59,142 nucleotides of DNA from contig NZ_JANHLE010000035.1 in assembly GCF_028682475.1 (NCBI RefSeq), positions 1 through 59,142 on the forward strand, written 5' to 3'. The position numbers and the translations under genes were made by a program. Each line of letters begins with the position of its first letter. Position 1 is the stretch's first letter. Below, in pieces: positions 1 to 7,591 of the stretch. Source of the DNA: Pseudomonas putida (GTDB taxonomy: Bacteria; Pseudomonadota; Gammaproteobacteria; Pseudomonadales; Pseudomonadaceae). The notes beneath the pieces are model-generated. The model saw only the letters and a program-made list of their open reading frames with translations, made no database searches and was not told the origin of the DNA.

Positions 1-16
1 GGTTATCACACCACCT

Positions 17-40
17 GTGGGAGCGGGCTTGCCCCGCGAT
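17..40. repeat. Single REP element at left edge
   Basis: A 24-nt copy of the main REP unit of this window (begins GTGGGAGCGGGC, ends CCCCGCGAT). It lies 2 nt beyond the stop codon of the chemoreceptor gene that ends at 43. Any inverted partner would be to the left of the window. Confidence 0.85.
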
Positions 41-42
41 GA

Positions 43-1668
43 TCAGACGCTGAAACGCGCCACCAGCCCGTTCAGATCCACCGCCAGGCGTGACAGCTCG
101 GCACTGGCGGCCGTCGTCTGGTGGGCACCGGTGGCCGATTGCACCGACAGGTCGTTGATGTTGACCAGATTGCGGTCCACTTCGCGGGCCACCTGCGCCT
201 GCTCTTCGGCGGCGCTGGCGATCACCAGATTACGCTCGTTGATCTCGGCGACCGCACCGGTGATGGTGTCCAGCGCCAGGCCGGCACCGCGGGCAATGTT
301 CAGCGTCGACTCGGCGCGTTCGGTGCTGTTGCGCATGGAGTTGACCGCCTGCTCGGTACCGCCCTGGATACTGCCGATCATCCGCTCGATTTCACTGGTC
401 GACTGCTGGGTGCGATGGGCCAGGGCGCGCACTTCATCGGCAACCACGGCAAAGCCACGGCCGGCTTCACCGGCACGCGCAGCCTCGATGGCGGCGTTGA
501 GGGCCAGCAGGTTGGTCTGGTCGGCCAAGCCGCGAATCACATCCAGCACCTTGCCGATATCGCGCGATTCTTCCGCCAGGTTGCCGATCAGCTCGGCGGT
601 GCCCTGAACGTCGACGCTCATGCGTTCGATGGCGCTGACAGTTTCCAGCACCAGGTCACGGCCGTCGCCGGCTGAACGGGTGGCTTCCTTCGACGCTTCA
701 GAGGTGCTCACGGCATTGCGCGCCACTTCTTCAACCGCGCTGGTCATCTCGGTGACGGCGGTGGCGGCCTGCTCGATTTCGTTGTTCTGCTGTTGCAGAC
801 CACGGGCGCTTTCGTCGGTGACGCTGTTCAATTCTTCGGCCGCCGAAGCGAGCTGAGTAGCCGAGCCAGCAATCAGCTGCAGAGTGTCGCGCAGTTTGTT
901 CTGCATCTTGGCCATGGCCCGCAGCAGCCGTGCGGCTTCATCGTGGCCCTGGGTTTCGATGGTGCGGGTGAGGTCGCCTTCAGCGATGCGCTCGGCCGCT
1001 TGCAGGGCCTCATCGATTGGCTTGACGATGCTGCGGGTCAGCAGCAGGGCGCAGATCAGGGTCAGCACCGTGGCGGTCAGCAACAGACCGACGACCAGGC
1101 TGATGGCGTTGGAATACTGCTCGGCAGCCGTCTGGTTGATTTCACGGGTTTGCTCGGTGTTGATGCTGACCAGCTGATCCATGACGCCGTTGATCTGCTC
1201 GGAACTGTTGAGCATGTCGCGGTTGATCAGGGTGCGCAGGGTTTCCAGATCGTTGTTCTGCGAGGCCTGGTGCATGCGGCTTTCCAGCTGGCGGTACTCG
1301 CCGAGCAACTGCACATACTGGTTGTAGGTAGAACGCTCCTGGGGGCTGCTGATCAGTGGTTCATACACCCGGCGCGCTTCATCGATCTGCTGGTTGCGCT
1401 GGCTGATCAGCTTGAGGGTGTTCTGCAGGGTGTCGGCTTCGCGGTTGAGCAGCAAGCGATAAGACAAGGTACGCAGGCGCAGGGTCAGTTGGTTGAGCTG
1501 ATCGAGGTTGGTGATGCTCGGTACCGAAGAGCGCTCGATGAATTCGCCGGCCTGGCGAATTTTGCTCATCTGGTTCAGGGCGAACAGACCCAGGCCCAGC
1601 ATCAGCGCGCCGATCAAGGCGAACCCCAGCAGCGCGCGCGGGGCGATATTCATATTACGTAGGGACAT
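43..1668 (-). CDS. Methyl-accepting chemotaxis protein with four-helix-bundle sensor domain
   Basis: Transmembrane chemoreceptor of 541 aa that would signal to CheA/CheW at the inner membrane. TM1 is at about residues 10-30, a helical periplasmic region (4HB_MCP type) spans about 35-185, and TM2 is about 190-215. A HAMP segment follows, then a long cytoplasmic coiled coil whose hairpin tip carries the near-invariant run around LLALNAAIEAARAGE. The in-frame reading extends further upstream. I chose the ATG at 1668 because it gives the normal N-terminus (MSLRNMN, then TM1) and has GGAAG about 8 nt before it. The ligand cannot be told from sequence. A FliA-like promoter lies about 60-90 nt upstream, which fits expression with the flagellar regulon. 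Confidence 0.93.
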   Translation of the reverse strand: MSLRNMNIAPRALLGFALIGALMLGLGLFALNQMSKIRQAGEFIERSSVPSITNLDQLNQLTLRLRTLSYRLLLNREADTLQNTLKLISQRNQQIDEARRVYEPLISSPQERSTYNQYVQLLGEYRQLESRMHQASQNNDLETLRTLINRDMLNSSEQINGVMDQLVSINTEQTREINQTAAEQYSNAISLVVGLLLTATVLTLICALLLTRSIVKPIDEALQAAERIAEGDLTRTIETQGHDEAARLLRAMAKMQNKLRDTLQLIAGSATQLASAAEELNSVTDESARGLQQQNNEIEQAATAVTEMTSAVEEVARNAVSTSEASKEATRSAGDGRDLVLETVSAIERMSVDVQGTAELIGNLAEESRDIGKVLDVIRGLADQTNLLALNAAIEAARAGEAGRGFAVVADEVRALAHRTQQSTSEIERMIGSIQGGTEQAVNSMRNSTERAESTLNIARGAGLALDTITGAVAEINERNLVIASAAEEQAQVAREVDRNLVNINDLSVQSATGAHQTTAASAELSRLAVDLNGLVARFSV

Positions 1669-1730
1669 GGTGGTCTTCCGGAGGGGGAAAAGGCGCGCGA
1701 TAGCGGCGCCAGATTCAGGATTGCCTTCGC

Positions 1731-1756
1731 TATCGGACATCCTTGGGCAGACTTGA
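1731..1756 (-). promoter_or_regulatory. Putative sigma-28 (FliA) promoter of the chemoreceptor
   Basis: On the minus strand, TCAA is followed 14 nt later by GTCCGATA. This is close to the flagellar sigma-28 pattern TAAA-N15-GCCGATAA. It lies 63 nt upstream of the ATG at 1668. The match has one substitution in each element and spacing one base short, so it is a prediction only. Confidence 0.5.
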
Positions 1757-1941
1757 GGGGCGGAAGATGAAACTGTGAAATAGCCAGCGGTTTTCCTGAC
1801 AGGCGGGCATCTGCAACGGGAACCGGGCGCTGATCGGTGGGTCAATCTGCACCAGGCCGAAGCGTCTAACCCGATATCCCTGGCGACCACGCGGAGTTTT
1901 CTTTATCGTGTGCGCCCCCTGAAAATCCCGAGAAGGCAATC

Positions 1942-2172
1942 ATGTTGGAAACTTCCCTTAGTCAATTGGAACAACTCGTCAGCGACCTGGTACAGAAGAA
2001 TCAGGAACTGACCGAACGCAACGAGCAGATCGGCGCGGAACTGGCCCAGGCCAAAGATGAAAACGAAAGCCTGCAACTGGCGCTGATGGAACAGGAAGAA
2101 AAGCAGGGCGCCACCGCCGCGCGCATCCAGGCCCTGGTCGAGCGCGCCAGCGTCGGTACCGTTAACGCATGA
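1942..2172 (+). CDS. ZapB-like coiled-coil protein (TIGR02449 family)
   Basis: A 76-aa protein that is nearly all heptad-rich coiled coil (residues about 5-65; many Leu, Gln and Glu, no Pro and no membrane segment). It matches in size and character the small TIGR02449 proteins encoded just before zapA in pseudomonads. By analogy with ZapB it may bridge the division ring, but this is inferred from position and coiled-coil nature. Its stop overlaps the zapA start by 4 nt (ATGA), so the two are translationally coupled. The ATG at 1942 follows GAGAAGGCAATC, a usable ribosome binding site. Confidence 0.85.
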   Translation: MLETSLSQLEQLVSDLVQKNQELTERNEQIGAELAQAKDENESLQLALMEQEEKQGATAARIQALVERASVGTVNA

Positions 2173-2471
2173 GAACTTCAGCACAGCCGATCAATGTCGT
2201 GTCGATCCTTGGCAGCGACTATTCGATCAAGGCCCCCGAAGGCCAGGAACAGGCCCTGGCGCAGGCCGTGCAGATGCTCAACGCGTCGCTGGCCGAGACC
2301 AAGCGTAAATACCCGACCCTGATTGGTGACAAGCTGCTGGTTCTCGCAGCGCTGAACCTGTGCTCGCAGCAGATTGAACTGCAACAGCAGCACCAGCAGG
2401 CCCTCGACCGTTACCAAGAGCAAGTCAGCGCCACGGTCGATGTCATTGCCCGGACCATCGGCAACAGCTGA
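2169..2471 (+). CDS. zapA: Cell division protein ZapA
   Basis: A 100-aa FtsZ-associated protein that bundles FtsZ protofilaments at midcell. The N-terminal half holds the ZapA beta-hairpin region (NVVSILGSDYSIKAPEGQE, residues about 9-27). The C-terminal half is the long helix used for dimer and tetramer formation (LLVLAALNLCSQQIELQQQ, then a Gln-rich coiled coil). Length is normal. It is coupled to the upstream coiled-coil gene by a 4-nt overlap. The neighbours that usually follow zapA in gamma-proteobacteria (6S RNA and the 5-formyl-THF cyclo-ligase gene) are absent; a chemoreceptor follows instead. Confidence 0.93.
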   Translation: MRTSAQPINVVSILGSDYSIKAPEGQEQALAQAVQMLNASLAETKRKYPTLIGDKLLVLAALNLCSQQIELQQQHQQALDRYQEQVSATVDVIARTIGNS

Positions 2472-2509
2472 TCGGCTCCCGCCACACCGTTCTACTTCTT
2501 TTGCTTGCT

Positions 2510-2528
2510 CACTGCCTGTTCGGCAGTG
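2510..2528 (+). terminator. Hairpin after zapA, possible weak terminator
   Basis: Perfect 7-bp inverted repeat CACTGCC / GGCAGTG with a 5-nt loop, 39 nt after the zapA stop. No T-run follows, so intrinsic termination is uncertain. Confidence 0.35.
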
Positions 2529-2555
2529 GGCGGCATTGTCGTGGGTCAATGGAAT

Positions 2556-2581
2556 AATTGTATTTTCATCTGTATACAATT
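2556..2581. promoter_or_regulatory. Dyad at the chemoreceptor promoter
   Basis: Inverted repeat AATTGTA-N12-TACAATT. Its right half contains a good -10-like hexamer (TACAAT), 47 nt before the ATG at 2628. The geometry is that of an operator overlapping a promoter. The binding protein is unknown. Confidence 0.35.
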
Positions 2582-2627
2582 GGCCTGGCTATTGCAGCAC
2601 AAGGCTTATTTACTCAGGGGAAGGTTC

Positions 2628-4565
2628 ATGCAGTTCTGGCGGCGCAGTATCCAGTGGCAATTGATTGCAAGCATGGGCGCAGCCCTGTTGGTGAGCATTC
2701 TTATCGTGGTCGGGATCTACTCGCTGGCGGTCAATCGCCTGACCGAGCGTTACCTGGTCGACACGGCATTGCCGGCCAGCATTGAGGCGATTCGTAACGA
2801 CATCGAGCGGATGTTGAGCCGCCCGTTGACCGCCGCCGCCGATATTGCCAACAACACCCTGCTGCGTGACTGGTTGGCGGCGGGCGAAGACAGTGCCCAG
2901 GCGCCGCAATTTATCGAGTACCTCGAAGCCCTGCGGCAGAAAAACCAGGCCTTCACCGCCTTGTTTGCGGCCACCGAAAGCAATCACTACTACAACGAAA
3001 AAGGTCTGGATCGCACGTTGAGCCGCAGCAACCCGGCCGACAAATGGTTCTATGGCTTCATCGACAGTGGCAACCCGCGTTTGCTCAATATCGACACCGA
3101 TGGCAGTAGCGGTGAACTGGCACTGTTCATCGACTACCGGGTGGAAAAGGCCGGCAAACTGGTCGGCATTGCCGGGCTTGGCCTGCGCATGACCGAACTG
3201 TCGGAGCTGATCCACAACTTCAGCTTCGGTGAACGCGGCCGGGTGTTTCTGGTGCGCGGCGATGGCCTGATCCAGGTGCATCCGGACCAGCAGTTGAGCG
3301 GTAAAAGGAAACTCGCAGAACAGATCGGTGAGACAGCGGCCCAGGCCGTGTTGAGCCGAAACGAAGGTTTGCACAGCAGTCGTTTCGAACGTGACGGTGA
3401 AGACTATCTGGCCCTGAGTCTGCCGCTGCGCGATCTGAACTGGACCCTGGTCGCGGAAGTGCCCGAAGCACAGATCTATGCCCCGGTTCGTGAGACGGTG
3501 TGGTTGACCAGCCTGATTGGTGCCGCTGTGGCGCTGGTGTCGCTGTTACTGGTGGTGTTGCTCGCCCGCGGCATTGTCCGGCCGATCCGCCGGGTCACCG
3601 CAGCGTTGATGGCGATTGGCAACGGTGGCGGTGACCTGACCCAACGCCTGGATGCAACGCGTGCGGATGAACTGGGCGACCTGGCGCGGGGTTTCAATCG
3701 CTTTCTCGACAGCCAGCGCGACCTGATCGGTGAAGTGCTGCACACCAGTGAGCGCTTGCACCGTTCGGTCGAGCTGGTGACCCAGGTGGTGGAGAACACC
3801 GCTGAGCGCTCGGGGCGTCAGCAGGAAATGACTGAAATGGTTGCCACCGCGGTGCATGAAATGGGCCTGACCGTGCAGGATATTGCGCAGAATGCCGGCA
3901 ATGCCGCGCAGGCGTCGGAAACAGCGCGCACTGAAGCGCTGGAGGCCCGCGCAGTGGTGCGCCGTTCGATTGCACACATCGAAGGCATGTCCGGTGAAAT
4001 AGGCCAGGCGGCCACTGCGGTGGGTGAACTGGCCAGTGAAGTGGCGTCAATCGACGAAGTGCTGGCGGTCATCCGCAGCATTTCCGAACAGACCAACCTG
4101 CTGGCGCTCAACGCCGCCATCGAAGCGGCGCGTGCCGGCGAGATGGGCCGCGGCTTTGCCGTGGTCGCCGACGAAGTGCGCACCCTGGCACGGCGTACCC
4201 AGGTGTCTACCGATGAGGTGCAGCAGATGATCCTGCGTCTCAAGCACGGTGCTGGCAGCGCGGTGGCTTCGATGCAGGCCGGACAGGCCGCTACCGGCAC
4301 CGGCGTGCAATCCAGCCAGCAGACCGGCGCTTCCCTGAGCACCATCACCGATCAGGTCGAGCACATCAGTGACATGAACCATCAGGTGGCCACGGCGACC
4401 GAGCAACAGTCGGCGGTAACCGAAGAGATCAATCGCACCGTTCAGGGTATTTCCGATCTGGCCCGTGCGACGGCAGCCGATGTCCAGGGCTGTCGGGAGG
4501 AGTGTCAGGCATTGCGCGGTCTGGCCGATGATCTGGCGCGGCAGATGGGCGGTTTCAGGTTGTAA
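2628..4565 (+). CDS. mcpH: Methyl-accepting chemotaxis protein, dCache type (McpH-like)
   Basis: A 645-aa chemoreceptor. TM1 is at residues about 13-35. A large periplasmic region (about 36-280) has the size and pattern of a double-Cache domain, with a WFYGFIDSG segment and the following NIDTD and FIDYRV strands. TM2 is about 283-307, followed by HAMP and the signalling domain with the LLALNAAIEAARAGE tip near residue 495. The ATG at 2628 was chosen because AGGGGAAGG sits just before it and the product begins directly ahead of TM1; an in-frame extension to 2505 has no such support. As I recall, the P. putida KT2440 receptor next to the threonine aldolase gene is the purine receptor McpH. The symbol rests on that synteny and on domain type, not on an alignment. 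Confidence 0.85.
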   Translation: MQFWRRSIQWQLIASMGAALLVSILIVVGIYSLAVNRLTERYLVDTALPASIEAIRNDIERMLSRPLTAAADIANNTLLRDWLAAGEDSAQAPQFIEYLEALRQKNQAFTALFAATESNHYYNEKGLDRTLSRSNPADKWFYGFIDSGNPRLLNIDTDGSSGELALFIDYRVEKAGKLVGIAGLGLRMTELSELIHNFSFGERGRVFLVRGDGLIQVHPDQQLSGKRKLAEQIGETAAQAVLSRNEGLHSSRFERDGEDYLALSLPLRDLNWTLVAEVPEAQIYAPVRETVWLTSLIGAAVALVSLLLVVLLARGIVRPIRRVTAALMAIGNGGGDLTQRLDATRADELGDLARGFNRFLDSQRDLIGEVLHTSERLHRSVELVTQVVENTAERSGRQQEMTEMVATAVHEMGLTVQDIAQNAGNAAQASETARTEALEARAVVRRSIAHIEGMSGEIGQAATAVGELASEVASIDEVLAVIRSISEQTNLLALNAAIEAARAGEMGRGFAVVADEVRTLARRTQVSTDEVQQMILRLKHGAGSAVASMQAGQAATGTGVQSSQQTGASLSTITDQVEHISDMNHQVATATEQQSAVTEEINRTVQGISDLARATAADVQGCREECQALRGLADDLARQMGGFRL

Positions 4566-4579
4566 CCGCAGCTATGCGC

Positions 4580-4610
4580 AGCCATGTATCGTGGGCAGCG
4601 ATACATGGCT
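4580..4610. terminator. Bidirectional hairpin between convergent genes
   Basis: Perfect 12-bp inverted repeat (AGCCATGTATCG and its complement) with a 7-nt loop, placed between the converging stop codons at 4565 and 4619. The flanks are AT-rich on the right but lack a clean T-run. It probably ends or protects both transcripts. Confidence 0.6.
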
Positions 4611-4618
4611 TATGACAA

Positions 4619-4888
4619 TTATCCTTTCACCAGATCTCTGATTTTTTGTTTGCTGTTATCCGTGTGGCCGCGGATAACAATGTCCCAGTTATTGACGACC
4701 TGGCTTTCGATAAAGATGACTTCGTCGATACGAACCGCGGTTTCCTGCTTTTCGCCGGTGTGCAGATAGGCAAGATCGCCGACCCGCATACAGGCGAACA
4801 TTTCCAGGTTGATGTTGGGGCGGGGTTTGCTGAGTACACCATTGATCAGGTAATGAGCAGCACTGATGGAGCGTGTTTCGAGCGACAT
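4619..4888 (-). CDS. Small conserved-looking hypothetical protein, 89 aa
   Basis: I do not recognise a family. The product is soluble, with no signal peptide or membrane segment. Its middle is rich in alternating hydrophobic residues (VGDLAYLHTG, VRIDEVIFIE, NWDIVIRGH), suggesting a small beta-barrel or SH3-like fold, and it ends in a Lys/Arg-rich tail. A good ribosome binding site (GGAGG, 8 nt before the ATG at 4888) and third-position GC bias support it over the overlapping frames. It stands alone between a chemoreceptor (convergent) and ltaE (same strand, 122 nt downstream of the ltaE stop). Confidence 0.7.
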   Translation of the reverse strand: MSLETRSISAAHYLINGVLSKPRPNINLEMFACMRVGDLAYLHTGEKQETAVRIDEVIFIESQVVNNWDIVIRGHTDNSKQKIRDLVKG

Positions 4889-5010
4889 GTGGATCCCTCC
4901 AGATTGAACTTTCCAATGACCCAGAAACAGGTTCTGGGAAAGTCCAATCTAGGCAAGGGAAAACGCCAGTTCAATTGATGAGGGTTCCGCTCCACAGCCG
5001 CCTGTGGGCT

Positions 5011-6051
5011 TCAAGCGCCCATGGCAGTGCGGATATCGGCCGCCAGCTCGCGTACCCGCGCCTCGTCGGTGTCCCACGAGCACATGAACCGCGCGCCACC
5101 GCTGCCAATGAAGGTGTAGAAACGCCAGCCCTTGTTGCGCAAGGCTTCCAGTGCCGGTTCCGACATCTGCAGGAACACCCCGTTGGCTTCCACCGGGAAC
5201 ATCAGCTCCACGCCCGGCACGTCGCTGACCAGTTCGCTGAGCAGTTGTGCGCAGCGGTTGGCGTGGGTGCCGTACTTGAGCCAGGCGCCGGTCTCCAGCA
5301 AACCGACCCAGGGCGCGGACAGAAAACGCATCTTCGAGGCCAGCTGGCCTGCCTGTTTGCAGCGGTAGTCGAAGTCTTCGGCCAGTTTGCGGTTGAAGAA
5401 CAGGATCGCCTCACCGACCGCCATGCCGTTTTTGGTGCCGCCAAAGCACAGCACATCGACACCGGCCTTCCAGGTCAGCTCGGCCGGGCTGCAGCCGAGG
5501 GAGGCGCAAGCGTTGCTGAAGCGCGCGCCGTCCATGTGCAGGTTCAGGCCCAGCTCCTTGCAGGTAGCGCTGATGGCCTTGAGCTCGTCCGGGCGGTACA
5601 CCGTGCCAACCTCGGTAGCCTGGGTGATGGTCACCACGCGGGGTTTGGGGTAGTGGATGTCCTGGCGTTTGAGGGCGATTTCGCGGATCGATTCGGGGGT
5701 CAGCTTGCCGGCTACACTCCGGGCGGTGAGCAGTTTCGAGCCGTTGGAGAAGAACTCCGGCGCGCCACATTCGTCGGTCTCGACGTGGGCCGTCTCCGAA
5801 CAGATCACGCTGTGATAGCTCTGGCACAGGGACGACAGCGCCAGCGAGTTGGCGGCGGTGCCGTTGAAGGCGAAGAACACTTCGCAGTCGGTTTCGAACA
5901 GTTGGCGAAAGTACTCCGAGGCGCGCGCGGTCCACTGGTCGTCGCCGTAGGAGCGGTCGTGACCCTGGTTGGCTTTTTCCATCGCGGCCCAGGCTTCCGG
6001 GCAGATACCTGAGTAGTTGTCGCTGGCGAATTGCTGGCTTTGATCTGTCAT
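5011..6051 (-). CDS. ltaE: Low-specificity L-threonine aldolase
   Basis: PLP enzyme of 346 aa that cleaves L-threonine and L-allo-threonine to glycine and acetaldehyde in the cytoplasm. Lys207 in CFGGTKNGMAVGEA is the expected Schiff-base lysine, the same number as in the studied Pseudomonas enzyme. The substrate and PLP loops around HMDGARFSN (residues 172-180) are intact. The ATG at 6051 was chosen because it gives the usual N-terminus (MTDQSQQFASDN) and has AGGA upstream; the longer in-frame reading runs back through a REP element and is an artefact. It is divergent from glyA, which consumes the glycine it makes, so the pair sits at the glycine/serine/threonine node. Confidence 0.96.
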   Translation of the reverse strand: MTDQSQQFASDNYSGICPEAWAAMEKANQGHDRSYGDDQWTARASEYFRQLFETDCEVFFAFNGTAANSLALSSLCQSYHSVICSETAHVETDECGAPEFFSNGSKLLTARSVAGKLTPESIREIALKRQDIHYPKPRVVTITQATEVGTVYRPDELKAISATCKELGLNLHMDGARFSNACASLGCSPAELTWKAGVDVLCFGGTKNGMAVGEAILFFNRKLAEDFDYRCKQAGQLASKMRFLSAPWVGLLETGAWLKYGTHANRCAQLLSELVSDVPGVELMFPVEANGVFLQMSEPALEALRNKGWRFYTFIGSGGARFMCSWDTDEARVRELAADIRTAMGA

Positions 6052-6134
6052 GACACTGTCCTGTGAACGACGCAGGTGAGCACTGTAAACAAGATTTATC
6101 AAGTCGCCTATACAACTGTCGTGAACGGCAAAGC

Positions 6135-6188
6135 ATCGCGGGGCAAGCCCGCTCCCACAGTGCGGTGGGAGCGGGCTTGCCCCGCGAT
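6135..6188. repeat. REP inverted pair (short loop)
   Basis: Two perfect 24-nt inverted arms (left arm begins ATCGCGGGGCAAGC, right arm ends CCCCGCGAT) around a 6-nt loop AGTGCG. It lies in the ltaE-glyA divergent gap, about 84 nt from the ltaE start. Confidence 0.93.
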
Positions 6189-6251
6189 CAGGTCGCATGT
6201 CGTAAACGCACCTTTGTGTGGCGTCCATAGGCATCTGGGCTGTCTGCGTCG

Positions 6252-6299
6252 GGCATAGGATCGCTGCAAAAGGGCAATTGCCCAACCAGACCCTATGCC
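6252..6299. promoter_or_regulatory. Nested dyad just before glyA
   Basis: Outer inverted repeat GGCATAGG (6252-6259) / CCTATGCC (6292-6299) encloses a perfect 12-bp palindrome GGGCAATTGCCC (6272-6283). The two centres differ by only 2 nt. The element ends 18 nt before the glyA start. It could be an operator or a hairpin in the leader RNA. In P. aeruginosa the regulator SouR is known to act at the glyA1-sox promoter, but I cannot assign this site to it. Confidence 0.45.
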
Positions 6300-6317
6300 G
6301 CTGCCGGGAGAGACGCG

Positions 6318-7571
6318 ATGTTCAGCAAGCAAGACCAGATCCAGGGTTACGACGATGCACTGCTGGCGGCGATCAATGCCGAAGAGCAACGCCAGGAAGA
6401 TCACATCGAGCTGATCGCCTCGGAAAACTACACCAGCAAGCGCGTCATGCAGGCCCAAGGCAGCGGCCTGACCAACAAATACGCCGAAGGCTACCCGGGC
6501 AAGCGCTACTACGGCGGTTGCGAGCATGTGGATAAAGTCGAGCAACTGGCCATCGATCGCGCCAAGCAGCTATTCGGCGCCGACTACGCCAACGTCCAGC
6601 CACACTCCGGCTCCTCGGCCAACAGTGCCGTGTACCTGGCCCTGCTGCAGGCCGGCGATACCATTCTCGGCATGAGCCTGGCTCACGGCGGTCACCTGAC
6701 CCACGGCGCCAAGGTGTCGTCTTCGGGCAAGCTGTACAACGCGGTGCAGTACGGCATCGACACTCGCACCGGGCTGATCGACTACGACGAAGTCGAGCGC
6801 CTGGCCGTCGAACACAAGCCGAAGATGATCGTTGCCGGGTTCTCGGCCTACTCGAAAACCCTCGATTTCCCGCGCTTTCGTCAGATCGCTGACAAGGTCG
6901 GCGCCTACCTGTTCGTCGACATGGCTCATGTTGCCGGTCTGGTGGCGGCGGGTCTGTACCCGAACCCGCTGCCTTACGCCGATGTGGTCACCACCACCAC
7001 CCACAAGACCCTGCGTGGTCCACGTGGCGGCCTGATCCTGGCGCGCAGTAACGAAGAGATCGAGAAGAAGCTCAACGCCGCAGTATTCCCCGGTGCCCAG
7101 GGCGGCCCTCTGATGCATGTGATCGCGGCCAAGGCGGTGTGCTTCAAGGAGGCGCTGGAGCCTGGCTTCAAGACGTATCAACAGCAGGTCATCGACAACG
7201 CCCAGGCCATGGCCAAGGTGTTTATCGAGCGCGGCTTCGACGTGGTTTCCGGCGGCACCGACAACCACCTGTTCCTGGTCAGCCTGATTCGCCAGGGCCT
7301 GACCGGCAAGGATGCTGACGCCGCCCTCGGCCGCGCGCACATTACCGTCAACAAGAATGCCGTGCCCAACGATCCACAGTCGCCGTTCGTCACCTCCGGC
7401 CTGCGCATCGGCACCCCGGCGGTCACCAGCCGCGGCTTCAAGGTGGCCCAGTGCGTGGAGCTGGCCGGCTGGATCTGCGACATCCTCGACAACCTCGGCG
7501 ATGCCGATGTCGAGGCCGATGTTGCGCAGAACGTGTCGGCACTCTGTGCAGATTTTCCGGTTTATCGCTGA
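6318..7571 (+). CDS. glyA: Serine hydroxymethyltransferase
   Basis: A 417-aa PLP enzyme interconverting serine plus THF with glycine plus 5,10-methylene-THF. The catalytic lysine is Lys230 in TTTTHKTLRGPRGG. The N-terminal substrate loop (ELIASENYTSKRV) and the folate/PLP region (YANVQPHSGSSANSAVY) are intact, and the length is standard. GGGAGAGACGCG supplies the ribosome binding site. It is first in the sarcosine catabolic cluster (soxB starts 20 nt after its stop). Here it probably serves sarcosine/glycine catabolism, condensing glycine with the methylene-THF released by sarcosine oxidase. Pseudomonads usually have a second glyA elsewhere for biosynthesis. Confidence 0.98.
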   Translation: MFSKQDQIQGYDDALLAAINAEEQRQEDHIELIASENYTSKRVMQAQGSGLTNKYAEGYPGKRYYGGCEHVDKVEQLAIDRAKQLFGADYANVQPHSGSSANSAVYLALLQAGDTILGMSLAHGGHLTHGAKVSSSGKLYNAVQYGIDTRTGLIDYDEVERLAVEHKPKMIVAGFSAYSKTLDFPRFRQIADKVGAYLFVDMAHVAGLVAAGLYPNPLPYADVVTTTTHKTLRGPRGGLILARSNEEIEKKLNAAVFPGAQGGPLMHVIAAKAVCFKEALEPGFKTYQQQVIDNAQAMAKVFIERGFDVVSGGTDNHLFLVSLIRQGLTGKDADAALGRAHITVNKNAVPNDPQSPFVTSGLRIGTPAVTSRGFKVAQCVELAGWICDILDNLGDADVEADVAQNVSALCADFPVYR

Positions 7572-7591
7572 GCGGTTCAGGAGTGAAGACT

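Noticed and set aside
4646..4978. A 110-codon plus-strand frame opposite the small gene at 4619-4888
   Set aside because: The minus-strand frame has a strong ribosome binding site and a better coding pattern. The plus frame has neither.
6051..6285. N-terminal extension of threonine aldolase
   Set aside because: The extension is translated from a REP pair and promoter sequence. The ATG at 6051 gives the family N-terminus.
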